A stretch of DNA of 64,000 nt, taken from Lysinibacillus agricola (GTDB taxonomy: Bacteria; Bacillota; Bacilli; Bacillales_A; Planococcaceae). The translations under genes and the position numbers were made by a program. The notes under the pieces are model-generated. The model made no database searches, was not told where the DNA came from, and worked only from the letters and a program-made list of their open reading frames with translations. The stretch's first letter is position 1; each line of letters opens with the position of its first letter. This document shows positions 1-9,690 of this stretch, in pieces. The DNA lies in NCBI RefSeq assembly GCF_016638705.1, contig NZ_CP067341.1:933501-997500 (forward strand), in the 5' to 3' direction.

Positions 1-39
1 CGTACCATCTAAATCTAAAACGATTAAATGCGGTTTCAT
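1..39 (-). CDS. HAD-superfamily (Cof-type) phosphatase, N-terminus only
   Basis: Only the first 13 codons are inside the window. Read on the minus strand they give MKPHLIVLDLDGT, which contains the DLDGT nucleophile motif (motif I) of HAD hydrolases. A strong ribosome site (AGGAAAGGGG) sits just upstream of the ATG at 39. In B. subtilis the Cof-type phosphatase gene yitU lies beside yitV and yitW, and the next two genes here are the yitV and yitW homologues, so a YitU-like sugar-phosphate or flavin-phosphate phosphatase is the likely identity. The substrate cannot be judged from 13 residues. Confidence 0.75.
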   Translation of the reverse strand, partial: MKPHLIVLDLDGT

Positions 40-160
40 AGCTTATTGCCCCTTTCCTATAGTTTGAATAGTATCTCTTTGTTATCCATTCGTCAAAATT
101 TTGTCACATAGATAAAAGTTTGCTAACATAAAGATGAGACAAAAGTTGGGAGTGACAAAG

Positions 161-925
161 ATGATTGTTGAGAAAGAAGTGTGGGGGAATATTCCTTTAT
201 TACATATACATACAGAAAATATGAATGAAGAAACCCCAGTAGTGATTTTTTTACATGGCTTTATGAGTGCAAAAGAACATAACTTACATTATGCATATCA
301 ATTAGTAGGTAGAGGGGTGCGTGTCCTACTACCAGATGCAAAATTACATGGCGACCGTAGTGAAGGCCTGTCTGAGATGCAAATGAGCTTACACTTTTGG
401 GATATTGTTTTAAATTCTATTCATGAAGTTGAACAATTATATAATGAATTAAAGAATAAACAATTATTAATAAATGATAAAATTGGCATTGCCGGTACGT
501 CAATGGGTGGAATTGTGACGTCAGGCTGCTTAAAGCTTTATGATTGGATTAAAACAGCAGCAGTATGTATGGGTGCACCAGGTTTTATTAAATTGGCTGA
601 GTATCAATTACAGCAATTCGCTAAAAACGGTGTTAACTGGCCAATGTCCGAAGAAGAGGTACAGCAAACGAATGAACTTCTAGCTAAATATGATGTCAGC
701 CTAACACCAGAAAAATTTGCAGGACGACCTGTATTGTTTTGGCATGGGGAACTAGATAAAACAGTACCTTTCAAAGAAACTTATAATTTTTATTTAACTT
801 TACGCAAATACTATGAAGCAAATCCAGATGACTTAAAATTCTTAGCTAATAAAAAAGCAGGTCACGCTGTGTCACGAGACGGTATGTTAGCTGCAACAGA
901 ATGGCTTGCACAGCATTTGGCATAA
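161..925 (+). CDS. yitV: alpha/beta-hydrolase, YitV-like esterase
   Basis: A 254-residue serine hydrolase of the alpha/beta fold. The oxyanion segment FLHGF is near residue 30, the nucleophile elbow GTSMGG near residue 116, an Asp in GELDKTVPF near residue 203 and a His in AGHAVS near residue 236; together these form a complete triad. There is no signal peptide, so it is cytoplasmic. I chose the ATG at 161 because GGGAG lies 8 nt upstream and the length matches YitV of B. subtilis; an in-frame ATG at 134 has no good ribosome site. It is divergent from the HAD gene and followed closely by the yitW homologue. The substrate is unknown; prolyl-oligopeptidase-family annotations of relatives rest on fold only. 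Confidence 0.85.
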   Translation: MIVEKEVWGNIPLLHIHTENMNEETPVVIFLHGFMSAKEHNLHYAYQLVGRGVRVLLPDAKLHGDRSEGLSEMQMSLHFWDIVLNSIHEVEQLYNELKNKQLLINDKIGIAGTSMGGIVTSGCLKLYDWIKTAAVCMGAPGFIKLAEYQLQQFAKNGVNWPMSEEEVQQTNELLAKYDVSLTPEKFAGRPVLFWHGELDKTVPFKETYNFYLTLRKYYEANPDDLKFLANKKAGHAVSRDGMLAATEWLAQHLA

Positions 926-978
926 TAAGACGCATCTGCTATGATTAAGTTAACACTGTGATGGAAGGAGAAATACAG

Positions 979-1287
979 ATGGATCAAGATATGAAAGACA
1001 GCATGTTCGGTGCATTAGAAAATGTAATTGACCCTGAGCTTGGTATTGATATCGTCAACTTAGGTTTAGTATATGATGTAGAGTTAGATGAAGAAGGTGT
1101 AGCAACCGTTACAATGACGCTAACGTCTATGGGCTGCCCAATGGGACCTGTTATTGTTGATCAAGTGAATACAGCATTAGGTGAGCTTCCAGAGGTAAAA
1201 AGTACAAATGTCAATATTGTATGGAATCCACCTTGGTCAAAAGATAAAATGTCACGCTATGCAAAAATGGCATTAGGTGTACGATAA
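979..1287 (+). CDS. yitW: MIP18/DUF59-family Fe-S assembly protein YitW
   Basis: A 102-residue protein that is a whole MIP18 (DUF59) domain. The segment ENVIDPELGIDIVNLGL near residue 15 and TSMGCPMG near residue 50, with its single conserved Cys, are diagnostic. Members such as SufT help mature iron-sulfur proteins in the cytosol. The ATG at 979 is preceded by AAGGAG at good spacing; an in-frame ATG at 958 lacks one. Its place directly after the yitV homologue matches B. subtilis. A rho-independent terminator follows. Confidence 0.9.
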   Translation: MDQDMKDSMFGALENVIDPELGIDIVNLGLVYDVELDEEGVATVTMTLTSMGCPMGPVIVDQVNTALGELPEVKSTNVNIVWNPPWSKDKMSRYAKMALGVR

Positions 1288-1308
1288 GTCCGCTTAAAGG
1301 CACGAGAA

Positions 1309-1346
1309 AAAAATCCCCGTTTATAACTCATAAGCGGGGATTTTGT
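1309..1346. terminator. bidirectional rho-independent terminator
   Basis: Arms AAAATCCCCG (1310-1319) and CGGGGATTTT (1334-1343) pair perfectly and are flanked by A/T runs on both sides. It lies between the convergent yitW and fnr genes and can serve both. Confidence 0.85.
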
Positions 1347-1355
1347 GTGTAGCGA

Positions 1356-2042
1356 TTAATCGATACGACATATTTGTAACGGACAATTCTCACAGGCGAT
1401 TTCATCCTTTAAAAATTGTAGATCGTGAATGGTAATATAACCTTTTTCGAACGATATAATATTGTGTTTCTTTAAATCATTAAGCATGCGATTGATCATC
1501 TCTCTACTCGTCGCACATAAATTAGCAATTTCTGTATTTGTTAATGGGAAATCAATAAAAATAGTGCCATTTTCTAAAGGCTTGCCATAAGTATTCGAAA
1601 GACGGATCAGCGTTGAAAATAAAGCGCCCTTTTTACCATTTAAAACTAAATCACGCAAACGACTTTGATGCTTTAAATTTTCTGTTTGCAACCACTTCAT
1701 ATATTCCACCATTAAATTAGGTTGTTCCACTAATAAAAGTTCCAATGATTTACGGCTTAGAACATATAAAGTTGAAGGTTCTAATACTTTTGCAGTCATG
1801 GAATGATATGTTAGATTACAAAATAATGAGCCTTCACCAATAATACTACCTGAACCACAAATTCGAATGGTTAATTCCTTCCCGTTCTCGGTTTCCTGAC
1901 TAATCGAGATAGCTCCTGTTTTTATATAATATATTTCATTCGCACGTTCGCCCTCTAAAAAAATTTTACTATCCTTATTTACTTTAATAAAAACACCATG
2001 CTTTTGAAATAGATCGTGAAATTTTTCTTGTATACTATCCAT
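1356..2042 (-). CDS. fnr: Fnr, oxygen-sensing [4Fe-4S] transcription regulator
   Basis: A CRP/FNR-family regulator of about 228 residues: an N-terminal cyclic-nucleotide-type beta-roll (roughly 20-120), a dimer helix, and a winged-helix DNA reader with TNTEIANLCATSREMINRML near residues 168-187. The C-terminus has C-x2-C-x4-C (CENCPLQIC). In B. subtilis Fnr the cluster ligands are Cys227, Cys230, Cys235 and Asp141. Here the three Cys keep that spacing and an Asp in RLRDLVLNGKKG falls exactly where Asp141 is expected, so all four ligands appear present. It should activate anaerobic genes when oxygen is low. I prefer the ATG at 2042 (11 nt from GGAG) over the ATG at 2051, which is only 2 nt from it. 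It is divergent from clpB. ArcR-like paralogues lack this Cys set. Confidence 0.9.
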   Translation of the reverse strand: MDSIQEKFHDLFQKHGVFIKVNKDSKIFLEGERANEIYYIKTGAISISQETENGKELTIRICGSGSIIGEGSLFCNLTYHSMTAKVLEPSTLYVLSRKSLELLLVEQPNLMVEYMKWLQTENLKHQSRLRDLVLNGKKGALFSTLIRLSNTYGKPLENGTIFIDFPLTNTEIANLCATSREMINRMLNDLKKHNIISFEKGYITIHDLQFLKDEIACENCPLQICRID

Positions 2043-2072
2043 TTTAATCATATCTCCAACACATCGCTTTCT

Positions 2073-2102
2073 TTTTGTAATACTTGGCTGTTAATTACAA
2101 AA
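2073..2102. promoter_or_regulatory. inverted repeat upstream of fnr
   Basis: Nine-base arms TTTTGTAAT (2073-2081) and ATTACAAAA (2094-2102) are perfect inverse complements separated by 12 nt, 30-60 nt upstream of the fnr start. The arms are long enough to be an operator, but I cannot name the regulator. It is not a TGTGA-N6-TCACA Fnr site. Confidence 0.35.
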
Positions 2103-2196
2103 GGATGGTGAATAATTTCGATATTAAATCTAAGAAACATACTTTTATTATAACGTAATTTTCCAATTGTAAGTGAAGAAATTTAGAGCTAATTCT

Positions 2197-2225
2197 TTGC
2201 TAAGGTTTGTCGTATGTTGTAAAAT
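2197..2225 (+). promoter_or_regulatory. sigma-A promoter of clpB
   Basis: TTGCTA (2197-2202), a 17-bp spacer and TAAAAT (2220-2225) form a good vegetative promoter. The CtsR operator starts 7 nt after the -10 box, where a repressor would cover the transcription start. Confidence 0.6.
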
Positions 2226-2231
2226 AAAGTT

Positions 2232-2248
2232 AGTCAAAGAAGGTCAAA
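2232..2248 (+). promoter_or_regulatory. CtsR operator
   Basis: AGTCAAA-GAA-GGTCAAA is a perfect match to the CtsR heptad direct repeat (RGTCAAA-N-A-N-RGTCAAA). CtsR represses class III heat-shock genes in Firmicutes, so the downstream clpB should be induced by protein damage. Confidence 0.9.
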
Positions 2249-2312
2249 CATTTTTAATGAAACAGAATGGCAAACGGGATTCCGCTAACATTATTGAAAA
2301 GGAGTGCTAAAC

Positions 2313-4316
2313 ATGCAATTTCAACAAACAGATGACAAAAAACCATTAGAGCAATTTGGACGTAATTTAATTGAAGAAGTAAAAGACGGCAAAATGGACC
2401 CGGTTATCGGTCGTGACGAAGAAATTCGTAATGTCATTCGTATTTTAACACGCAAAACGAAAAATAACCCTGTCTTAATAGGTGAGCCTGGGGTTGGTAA
2501 AACAGCGATAGTAGAAGGATTAGCCCAACGTATAGTAAAGGGCGATGTTCCTGAAGGATTAAAAGATTGTGTACTGTATGAGCTGGATATGAGTGCCTTA
2601 ATTGCAGGTGCTAGCTATCGTGGACAATTTGAAGAGCGTTTAAAAGGTGTACTAAAAGAAGTAAAGGAATCTGAGGGGCGCATCATTTTATTTATCGATG
2701 AAATTCATACAATTGTTGGAGCAGGTAAAACGGATGGTGCAATGGATGCTGGGAATATGTTAAAGCCAATGCTTGCGCGAGGTGAGTTGCATTGTATTGG
2801 TGCTACAACATTAGATGAATACCGTATGTATATTGAAAAAGATCCTGCTTTAGAGCGTCGTTTCCAACAGGTGCTTGTGCGTGAGCCATCTATGGAGGAT
2901 ACAGTTTCCATTTTACGGGGCTTAAAAGAGCGCTTTGAGTTACATCATGCGGTACGTATTCATGACCGTGCTATTGTAGCGGCAGCAGAGCTTTCAAATC
3001 GCTATATTACAGAGCGCTTCTTGCCAGATAAAGCCATTGATTTAATCGATGAAGCCTGTGCGATGATTCGAACAGAAATTGATTCAATGCCACAGGAACT
3101 AGATGCAGTAACGCGCCGTATTATGCAATTAGAAATTGAGGAGCAAGCACTGTGTAAAGAAAAGGACGAGGCAAGTAAAAAGCGTCTAGAGCAGTTGCGT
3201 GAGGATTTAACAAAGCTAAAAGAATCCTCTGAGGGCATGCGTAAACAATGGGAAACCGAAAAAGAAGCGTTACAAGGCATTCAGAAAAAACGTGAAATAC
3301 TTGATAAATACCGCCGTGACTTAGATGAAGCAGAAAGTAAATATGACTTAAATAAAGCAGCCGAACTACGTCATGGGAAAATTCCTACTCTTGAAAAGGA
3401 AATTCAAGAGATGGAGAAACAATTAGAGAATGGTACGGAATCACGTATTTTACGTGAAGAGGTAACTGCCGATGAGATCGCATCTATTGTTTCACGCTGG
3501 ACAGGGATACCAGTGACAAAATTAGTGGAAGGCGAGCGCGAAAAATTATTGCGTTTAAAAGATACATTACATGAACGTGTGGTTGGGCAGGACAATGCTG
3601 TGCAGCTTGTCACTGAAGCGGTATGGCGTGCTCGAGCTGGTATCAAAGATCCGCATCGACCAATTGGTAGTTTTTTATTTCTAGGACCAACGGGTGTTGG
3701 TAAAACAGAACTTGCGAAGGCACTAGCGGCACAGCTATTTGATTCTGAAGATCATTTTATTCGCATTGATATGAGTGAATATATGGAGAAACATAGCGTA
3801 TCACGTCTTGTAGGGGCACCTCCAGGTTATGTTGGCTATGAGGAAGGTGGACAATTAACAGAAGCTGTTCGCCGTAATCCATATTCAGTTGTATTATTAG
3901 ATGAAATTGAAAAGGCACACCCAGATGTCGCGAATATTTTACTGCAAATTTTAGATGACGGTCGGATTACCGATAGCCAAGGCCGTATGGTCAACTTTAC
4001 GAACACAGTTGTCATTTTAACCTCTAACATTGGCTCAAGTTATTTGATGGAAGCAAAAGAGGACGATGCCGCAGTTGAGGATTTAGTGATGGCTGCACTA
4101 CGTCAGCACTTTAAACCAGAGTTGTTAAATCGTATGGATGATATTATTATGTTCCATGCACTATCAGATGAGCACTTTACAGCGATTGCTTGGAATTATG
4201 TCGAACAGCTTGTAAAACGAGTTGCGGAGCAGGACATTGCTTTACAAGTAGATCAAGATGTAATTGATTGGGTGGTAGAACAAGGGGCAGATCCTCAGTT
4301 TGGCGCAAGACCCTAA
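2313..4316 (+). CDS. clpB: ClpB-type disaggregase lacking the N domain, truncated by an in-frame stop
   Basis: An AAA+ chaperone with two nucleotide-binding domains. NBD1 has Walker [14 protein letters not shown] near residue 57 and [12 protein letters not shown]; the long helical middle domain (about 260-380) ends in the ClpB-typical [15 protein letters not shown]2 has Walker [13 protein letters not shown] near residue 460 and [12 protein letters not shown]. These favour ClpB over ClpE or ClpC. The usual ~145-residue N domain is absent and so is the ClpE zinc finger. The ATG at 2313 has AAAAGGAG 8 nt upstream; the in-frame GTG at 2304 overlaps that site. Translation stops after GARP at a TAA (4314-4316), but the next 40 codons continue the ClpB C-terminal domain without another stop, so a single T-to-A change in a Leu codon (TTA to TAA) would explain it. 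The product is probably impaired, because the small domain of NBD2 is cut. A CtsR operator controls it. Confidence 0.88.
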   Translation: MQFQQTDDKKPLEQFGRNLIEEVKDGKMDPVIGRDEEIRNVIRILTRKTKNNPVLIGEPGVGKTAIVEGLAQRIVKGDVPEGLKDCVLYELDMSALIAGASYRGQFEERLKGVLKEVKESEGRIILFIDEIHTIVGAGKTDGAMDAGNMLKPMLARGELHCIGATTLDEYRMYIEKDPALERRFQQVLVREPSMEDTVSILRGLKERFELHHAVRIHDRAIVAAAELSNRYITERFLPDKAIDLIDEACAMIRTEIDSMPQELDAVTRRIMQLEIEEQALCKEKDEASKKRLEQLREDLTKLKESSEGMRKQWETEKEALQGIQKKREILDKYRRDLDEAESKYDLNKAAELRHGKIPTLEKEIQEMEKQLENGTESRILREEVTADEIASIVSRWTGIPVTKLVEGEREKLLRLKDTLHERVVGQDNAVQLVTEAVWRARAGIKDPHRPIGSFLFLGPTGVGKTELAKALAAQLFDSEDHFIRIDMSEYMEKHSVSRLVGAPPGYVGYEEGGQLTEAVRRNPYSVVLLDEIEKAHPDVANILLQILDDGRITDSQGRMVNFTNTVVILTSNIGSSYLMEAKEDDAAVEDLVMAALRQHFKPELLNRMDDIIMFHALSDEHFTAIAWNYVEQLVKRVAEQDIALQVDQDVIDWVVEQGADPQFGARP

Positions 4317-4439
4317 AAACGCTTCGTGCAACGTTATATTGAAACTGCGGTTGCAAGAGAATTGCTACGAGGTGAAGTATTACCAGGAGAAACATTGCAC
4401 ATTAGAATGCATGATGGCCAATGTGTTGTTGAAAAATAA
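4317..4439 (+). pseudogene. clpB: detached C-terminal 40 codons of clpB
   Basis: Directly after the TAA at 4314-4316 and in the same frame, the codons read KRFVQRYIETAVARELL and continue to a TAA at 4437-4439. This is the expected ending of a ClpB NBD2 small domain (compare the family pattern GARPLKRxIQRxIExxLA). It has no start or ribosome site of its own. It can be expressed only by stop readthrough or if the stop is a sequencing error. Confidence 0.8.
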
Positions 4440-4443
4440 CAAG

Positions 4444-4483
4444 AAAAAACCTGTTTCACATTGTGCGAAACAGGTTTTTTTTT
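4444..4483. terminator. bidirectional terminator between clpB and yjzD
   Basis: Arms CCTGTTTC and GAAACAGG pair around ACATTGTGC, flanked by AAAAAA on the left and nine T on the right. It serves clpB on the plus strand and yjzD on the minus strand. Confidence 0.9.
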
Positions 4484-4490
4484 AGTTGAA

Positions 4491-4685
4491 TTAATGATGG
4501 TCTACAGCTTCTGGAGTTGATTCGTTTGGAATGATTGCACCAATAATGAATACAAGAATTGTGAATACAACCGACATGACTACACCAATTTGGAAATCAA
4601 ATGGTGCACCAAGTACAGAGCTTACTACGTAGTTTAACATTGAAACTAGTAGGAATGACCATATGAATGTTACGATATATTGCAT
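4491..4685 (-). CDS. yjzD: YjzD, DUF2929 small membrane protein
   Basis: A 64-residue protein with two predicted membrane helices (about 4-24 and 34-54) and a short acidic/His tail (STPEAVDHH). It resembles YjzD (DUF2929), which lies near fabH in Bacillus. The ATG at 4685 starts MQYIVTF, the YjzD-like beginning, with GAGGTG 6 nt upstream; an upstream in-frame GTG at 4694 overlaps this ribosome site. Function is unknown. Confidence 0.8.
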   Translation of the reverse strand: MQYIVTFIWSFLLVSMLNYVVSSVLGAPFDFQIGVVMSVVFTILVFIIGAIIPNESTPEAVDHH

Positions 4686-4797
4686 TAATTTCACCTCAAC
4701 CGAACTTTTTTATATCATAAAGTTTTACTACATATTCATTATCATATCATAACATAAATCGAAAAAAAAAGAACCTTTTCTGTTAATCATGGCGAAT

Positions 4798-4938
4798 TTG
4801 TCACGGAAGTGAGCTTCAGGAAGCCCACTTTCGCACAGAAAACATTCGCTCCACTCCAGGGTCTCATCTGTGACGCTGATCCCCAAGAAGTCTCCCAACC
4901 CTCACTCCAATCAGCATACGGTTTAACAAATGTCATCC
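4798..4938 (-). repeat. decayed interspersed palindromic repeat
   Basis: Read on the minus strand this begins with the boundary motif GGATGACATTTGTTAAA, then TGATTGGAGTG and CTTGGGGATCAGC, and later CTGTGCGAAAG. These blocks match the left half and the tandem unit of the element at 7388-7678. The right arm is lost or unrecognisable. There is no coding potential in the 4686-5042 gap apart from this element and the fabH promoter. Confidence 0.7.
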
Positions 4939-5042
4939 ACAATTTTTGGTGATACGCCTATTATTTCTCATCTTTTTTAAAAATGCACATATCATTAAAA
5001 CCCTTGATACTACTAGTTTTAAGACGTTAAATTTAATTCACC

Positions 5043-5072
5043 TTGCACCTCTCCTTCATTATGAGTTATAAT
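5043..5072 (+). promoter_or_regulatory. sigma-A promoter of fabHF
   Basis: TTGCAC (5043-5048), an 18-bp spacer and a perfect TATAAT (5067-5072) lie 50 nt before the fabH start. The -10 box overlaps the FapR operator. Confidence 0.7.
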
Positions 5073-5089
5073 TATGACCAGTTACTAAT
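5071..5089 (+). promoter_or_regulatory. FapR operator
   Basis: ATTATGACCAGTTACTAAT matches the FapR consensus ATTAGTACCTGATACTAAT at 15 of 19 positions, including the ACC/G core and the TACTAAT half. It overlaps the -10 and start site, as at FapR-controlled promoters in B. subtilis. FapR is a repressor released by malonyl-CoA, so fabHF output should follow lipid precursor supply. Confidence 0.8.
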
Positions 5090-5120
5090 AATTGATAGTA
5101 AAAAGCGGAGGGGTTGCTAT

Positions 5121-6059
5121 ATGAACGCTGGTATTATAGGAATAGGTAAATACGTTCCAGAGAAGGTTGTTACAAATTTTGATTTAGAAAAAATTATGGA
5201 CACTTCGGATGAATGGATTCGAACTCGCACGGGGATTGAAGAACGTCATTTTGCAGCAGATGATCAGGAAACTTCAGATTTAGCAGTAGCTGCTGCTAAA
5301 GAGGCTATTGCAAAAGCAGGTATTACACCTGAGGAAATAGGCTTAATACTTGTAGCAACTGTAACACAAGATCAAACGTTTCCAAGTGTAGCATGTATGG
5401 TTCAGGAGCAAATTGGAGCAGTCAATGCAGCAGCGATGGACCAGGCGGCAGCTTGTGCAGGATTTATATATAGTTTAGTGACAGCAAAGCAGTTTGTAGA
5501 ATCAAATACTTATAAATATGTCTTAGTAGTAGGTGTTGAAAAGCTGTCGAAAGTAGTTGATTGGGAAGATCGCAATACTGCTGTATTATTCGGTGACGGT
5601 GCAAGTGCAGCCATTGTTGGACCAGTATCAGAAGGTAGAGGTATTTTATCATTTGAGCTTGGAGCTGATGGTACAGGTGGGAAGAATTTGTATTTAACAC
5701 AGCAGGACACAATCGCTATGAACGGCCGTGAAGTATTTAAGTTTGCCGTACGTCAAATGGGTGAATCTGCAGTAAACGTATTAGATAAAGCAGGTTTAAC
5801 AAAAGAAGACGTAGATTTTTTAGTGCCGCATCAGGCAAATATTCGAATTATGGAATCTGCTCGTGAGCGTCTAGAGTTGCCACCGGAAAAAATGTCAAAA
5901 ACGATTCACAAATACGGGAATACGTCGGCAGCATCTATTGGTATTTCCTTGGTAGATGAGCTTGAAGCAGGTAAGATAAAAGATGATGATATATTAGTAC
6001 TTGTTGGATTTGGCGGTGGCTTAACATGGGGCGCCGTTGCAATGAGATGGGGAAAATAA
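5121..6059 (+). CDS. fabH: 3-oxoacyl-ACP synthase III (FabH)
   Basis: A 312-residue thiolase-fold enzyme that condenses an acyl-CoA primer with malonyl-ACP to begin fatty acid synthesis in the cytosol. The catalytic Cys112 is in AAACAGF, the His is in VPHQANIR and the Asn in YGNTSAAS, giving the Cys-His-Asn triad. The start ATG at 5121 has GGAGGGG upstream and gives MNAGIIGIG; longer in-frame starts run through the promoter. It is followed 31 nt later by fabF in one operon. Branched-chain primer preference is likely for a Bacillales FabH but is not visible here. Confidence 0.96.
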   Translation: MNAGIIGIGKYVPEKVVTNFDLEKIMDTSDEWIRTRTGIEERHFAADDQETSDLAVAAAKEAIAKAGITPEEIGLILVATVTQDQTFPSVACMVQEQIGAVNAAAMDQAAACAGFIYSLVTAKQFVESNTYKYVLVVGVEKLSKVVDWEDRNTAVLFGDGASAAIVGPVSEGRGILSFELGADGTGGKNLYLTQQDTIAMNGREVFKFAVRQMGESAVNVLDKAGLTKEDVDFLVPHQANIRIMESARERLELPPEKMSKTIHKYGNTSAASIGISLVDELEAGKIKDDDILVLVGFGGGLTWGAVAMRWGK

Positions 6060-6090
6060 TAACGAAAAAATGCTTGAGGGGAGTAAGACA

Positions 6091-7332
6091 ATGAGTAAAC
6101 GACGAGTAGTAATTACAGGAATTGGCGCAGTTACACCACTAGGAAATAGCATCGAAGAAACATGGGCTAACATTAAAGCTGGAAAATCTGGTGTTGGCGA
6201 GTTAACACGTTTAAATAAAGATCAATTTGCAGCAAAAATTGCCGCTGAAGTGAAAGATTTCGATATTGAAAAATATATCGAGCGTAAAGAGGCTCGTAAA
6301 ATGGATCGCTTTACACATTATGCCCTAGCAGCGTCCATCATGGCGATGGAAGATGCACAATTAACAATCGATGAAGAGCTAGCACCACGTGCAGGTGTCT
6401 GGATTGGCTCTGGAATCGGTGGAATGGAAACATACGAACAACAATTTTTAACATTCCAAGAACGTGGAGCAAGACGGGTAAGTCCCTTCTTTATTCCAAT
6501 GATGATTCCAGATATGGCTTCAGGTCAAGTGTCGATTCACTTAGGTGCAAAGGGCATTAACTCTTGTTCAGTAACTGCTTGTGCTTCAGGTACAAACTCG
6601 ATTGGTGATGCTTTTAAAGTAATTGAACGTGGCGATGCAGATGTCATGATTTCTGGTGGGGCTGAGTCGCCAATCGTTACAATGGCAGTGGCAGGTTTCT
6701 GTGCAAATACTGCATTATCTTTAAATACAGATCCACAAACAGCTTGCCGTCCATTTGATAAAAATCGTGATGGTTTCATTATCGGGGAAGGCGCGGGTAT
6801 TGTCATTTTGGAAGAATATGAGCACGCAAAAGCACGCGGTGCAAAAATCTATGCGGAGGTTCTTGGCTATGGTGCAACAGGAGATGCTCATCATATTACA
6901 GCTCCAGCTCCAGAAGGGGAAGGTGCTTCCCGTGCAATGATGCAAGCTTTAACTGACGGTGGCGTAGAAGCTTCACAAGTAGACTATATTAACGCACATG
7001 GAACAAGTACACCATATAATGATTTATTTGAAACACAGGCAGTAAAAACTGTCTTTGGTGAACATGCTTATCAGCTTGCAATGAGTTCTACAAAATCAAT
7101 GACAGGTCACTTATTAGGCGCAGCTGGTGGTGTTGAAGCTATTTTCACAGCGCTAGCACTGAAAGAAGGCATTCTACCGCCGACAATTAATCTAACAGAT
7201 CCAGATCCAGAATGTGATTTAGATTATGTGCCGAATGAAGCTCGAGAGGCAGATATTAAATATGCTATGAGTAACTCACTTGGGTTTGGTGGACACAACG
7301 CTAGTCTACTATTCAAAAAAATCGAGGAATAA
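6091..7332 (+). CDS. fabF: 3-oxoacyl-ACP synthase II (FabF)
   Basis: A 413-residue beta-ketoacyl-ACP synthase that elongates acyl-ACP with malonyl-ACP. It has the nucleophile in [11 protein letters not shown] near residue 164, His in [11 protein letters not shown] near residue 304 and His in [13 protein letters not shown] near residue 340, the Cys-His-His triad of KAS I/II. The ATG at 6091 has GAGGGGAG upstream. It is the second gene of the FapR-controlled operon. After the gene comes a long repeat element and then a terminator at 7720. Confidence 0.96.
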   Translation: MSKRRVVITGIGAVTPLGNSIEETWANIKAGKSGVGELTRLNKDQFAAKIAAEVKDFDIEKYIERKEARKMDRFTHYALAASIMAMEDAQLTIDEELAPRAGVWIGSGIGGMETYEQQFLTFQERGARRVSPFFIPMMIPDMASGQVSIHLGAKGINSCSVTACASGTNSIGDAFKVIERGDADVMISGGAESPIVTMAVAGFCANTALSLNTDPQTACRPFDKNRDGFIIGEGAGIVILEEYEHAKARGAKIYAEVLGYGATGDAHHITAPAPEGEGASRAMMQALTDGGVEASQVDYINAHGTSTPYNDLFETQAVKTVFGEHAYQLAMSSTKSMTGHLLGAAGGVEAIFTALALKEGILPPTINLTDPDPECDLDYVPNEAREADIKYAMSNSLGFGGHNASLLFKKIEE

Positions 7333-7436
7333 TAAAGTAAAACAAAAAATTAGAGTGACATATCAGAAGATACACGCTAGTAAAGTGGTTGATTGGAGTG
7401 AAGGCTAGGCGACTCCTTGGGGATCAGCGATAGGGG

Positions 7437-7494
7437 AACGAAGGCTAAAACCATCACGTCCTGTGATAACGCCTTCGTGACCAACATCGTGTTG
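7437..7494 (+). other. structured motif copy 1 (covarying double stem)
   Basis: Outer stem ACGAAGGC (7438-7445) pairs with GCCTTCGT (7471-7478). Inner stem ATCAC (7453-7457) pairs with GTGAT (7463-7467) around the loop GTCCT. Then GACC and a short hairpin around CAACATCGTGTTG. Compare copies at 7540, 17711, 17819 and 54078, where stems differ but pairing is kept. Confidence 0.6.
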
Positions 7495-7539
7495 GCCCGA
7501 GACCCTGGAGCGAGCAACGCGAGTGAAGCGGGTAGGGGA

Positions 7540-7596
7540 ACGAAGGCTAAAAGCATCACGTCCTGTGATAACGCCTTCGTGACCAACATCCTGTTG
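7540..7596 (+). other. structured motif copy 2
   Basis: Nearly identical to copy 1, about 100 bp downstream: outer stem ACGAAGGC/GCCTTCGT, inner stem ATCAC/GTGAT with loop GTCCT, then GACCAACATCCTGTTG. Internal duplication within one repeat element. Confidence 0.6.
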
Positions 7597-7717
7597 CCCC
7601 GACGCCCCCAGGAAGCTTTGCTCTGTGCGAAAGCGTAGCGACAGCAACAAAGCGCCCAGCCGGAACGGAAATCAACCTCTCGTTTTGCATAAGGTTCTTA
7701 CTTTATATGATCAACAT

Positions 7718-7758
7718 AAAAAACGTCAGCCCAATTTACGTGGCTGACGTCTTTTTTT
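7718..7758 (+). terminator. terminator after fabF and the repeat
   Basis: ACGTCAGCC (7723-7731) pairs with GGCTGACGT (7742-7750), followed by CTTTTTTT. It lies about 390 nt past the fabF stop, so the repeat element should be transcribed as the 3' UTR of the fabHF mRNA. Confidence 0.85.
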
Positions 7759-7812
7759 ATAGTTTTGTGAATAGATGATAATTAAGAAGAAAATAGAAAG
7801 GATGCCCTTATC

Positions 7813-8043
7813 TTGTTCCGACTCTTTTTATTTTTAATGAGCTATGGCTTATTGATTCTTTCCATAGGGAATCTCATCTTGTATTTGAATTATCGGACAC
7901 TCGGATATTCCTGGCTAGTAGTTTTTAAGTTCATGGCACAAACATCAGCATTTTATATGGCCATTGGATCAGCCGTTATATTATGCGCTGTTGTGCTCGA
8001 TCTTGGTTATGATAAAACTGTAAATGAAAAAGATAAGATGTAA
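7813..8043 (+). CDS. small two-helix membrane protein of unknown function
   Basis: A 76-residue protein with two hydrophobic helices (about 2-25 and 36-63) and a charged tail (DKTVNEKDKM). The start is a TTG at 7813, with AAAGGA about 10 nt upstream; no ATG start is available in frame before the first helix is under way. I do not recognise the family with certainty; small membrane proteins at this position between fabF and trpS occur in related Bacillales. No function is proposed. Confidence 0.6.
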   Translation: MFRLFLFLMSYGLLILSIGNLILYLNYRTLGYSWLVVFKFMAQTSAFYMAIGSAVILCAVVLDLGYDKTVNEKDKM

Positions 8044-8105
8044 CTCTTAAACTGCTCTCTTTTTGGCCAAGCTCTTCCGATCATCTCTATGATAAATTTT
8101 TCGTT

Positions 8106-9143
<1,038 letters not shown>

Positions 9144-9155
9144 TTAAAACCCAAA

Positions 9156-9440
9156 ATAAAAAACATCATGCGTCCTCATTATTAGTCTAATGAAGGGACG
9201 AATGATGTTTGAATCCGCGGTACCACCCAGCTTGCCTATAAAGGCCACTCTACTTCGTAACGTGAAGGGACGAGCTTTGCTAATAGACTCAAGTAATTAT
9301 ACTTAAACGTTCACAAAGCTAACTCAGAAGTCCATTCCAAATGCTTACACGATCTGTTTGCAGCAACCACAGACTCTCTAAACGTGTAAATCGCATATGT
9401 ACTACTCTTCGTCAGCGCTTTTTATTTAGTTCAATAACTG
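9156..9440 (-). ncRNA. Trp T-box riboswitch of trpS
   Basis: Read on the minus strand, the T-box sequence GGGTGGTACCGCGG is at 9229-9215. A terminator follows at about 9210-9155 (arms AACATCATTCGTCC and GGACGCATGATGTT, then TTTTTT). In Stem I the segment GAA-UGG-A places a UGG Trp specifier at 9334-9332, followed by the usual purine. Uncharged tRNA-Trp should pair with the UGG and the bulge to stabilise the antiterminator and switch trpS on. The 5' end is approximate. Confidence 0.93.
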
Positions 9441-9634
9441 TCTTCCAAGTGTATGGATGAGATGAACTCACTAAAGACATAATTGATTGATTGCAAAAAA
9501 TTATATTATAAAGGCTCGGTGAAATGCAAGTGATGGGTTTTCTCGTTCGGAAAATCTGTAAAGTCAGACTTTTGGCGGTGTTCATTCTCGGAAAAAAATT
9601 ATATGCTATTTTCGCTGCTTTTTTTATCTATACA

Positions 9635-9690
9635 CATCCCAGGAAAGCGCCTAGGCGGAACGGAAATCAACCAAACATTATGGTGATGAA
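9635..9690 (+). repeat. right-end fragment of the interspersed repeat
   Basis: GGAAAGCGCCTAGGCGGAACGG, then AAATCAACC and ATTATGGTGATG, match the right arm and right flank of the 7388 and 22167 elements. The left part is missing. The rest of the 9441-10042 gap shows no gene; a TATAAT at 9956-9961 is the likely -10 box for spx. Confidence 0.6.

Larger units (their letters stand above)
7388..7678 (+). repeat. interspersed palindromic repeat element, full-length copy
   Basis: About 290 bp between fabF and the fabF terminator. The ends are imperfect inverted repeats: GGTTGATTGGAGTG with CTAGGCGACTCC on the left, and GCGCCCAGCCGGAACGG with AAATCAACC on the right. Inside are two copies of a structured ~57-nt motif (7437-7494 and 7540-7596) and one CTGTGCGAAAGCG unit. 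ORFs across it on both strands reflect the repeat. Related copies are at 22167, 31181, 42889 and 54024, with decayed ones elsewhere. Confidence 0.85.

Noticed and set aside
2304..2312. Earlier GTG start for clpB
   Set aside because: The GTG overlaps the ribosome site that serves the ATG at 2313.
4300..4485. Plus-strand ORF after clpB
   Set aside because: It is out of frame with the obvious ClpB C-terminal codons and has no ribosome site.
4686..5042. comZ gene between clpB and fabH, as in some Bacillus
   Set aside because: No short ORF with a ribosome site is found; the gap holds a decayed repeat and the fabH promoter.
7377..7650. ORFs on both strands across the repeat at 7.4-7.7 kb
   Set aside because: They read the duplicated structured motif and the GCGAAAGCG unit and show no protein-like composition.
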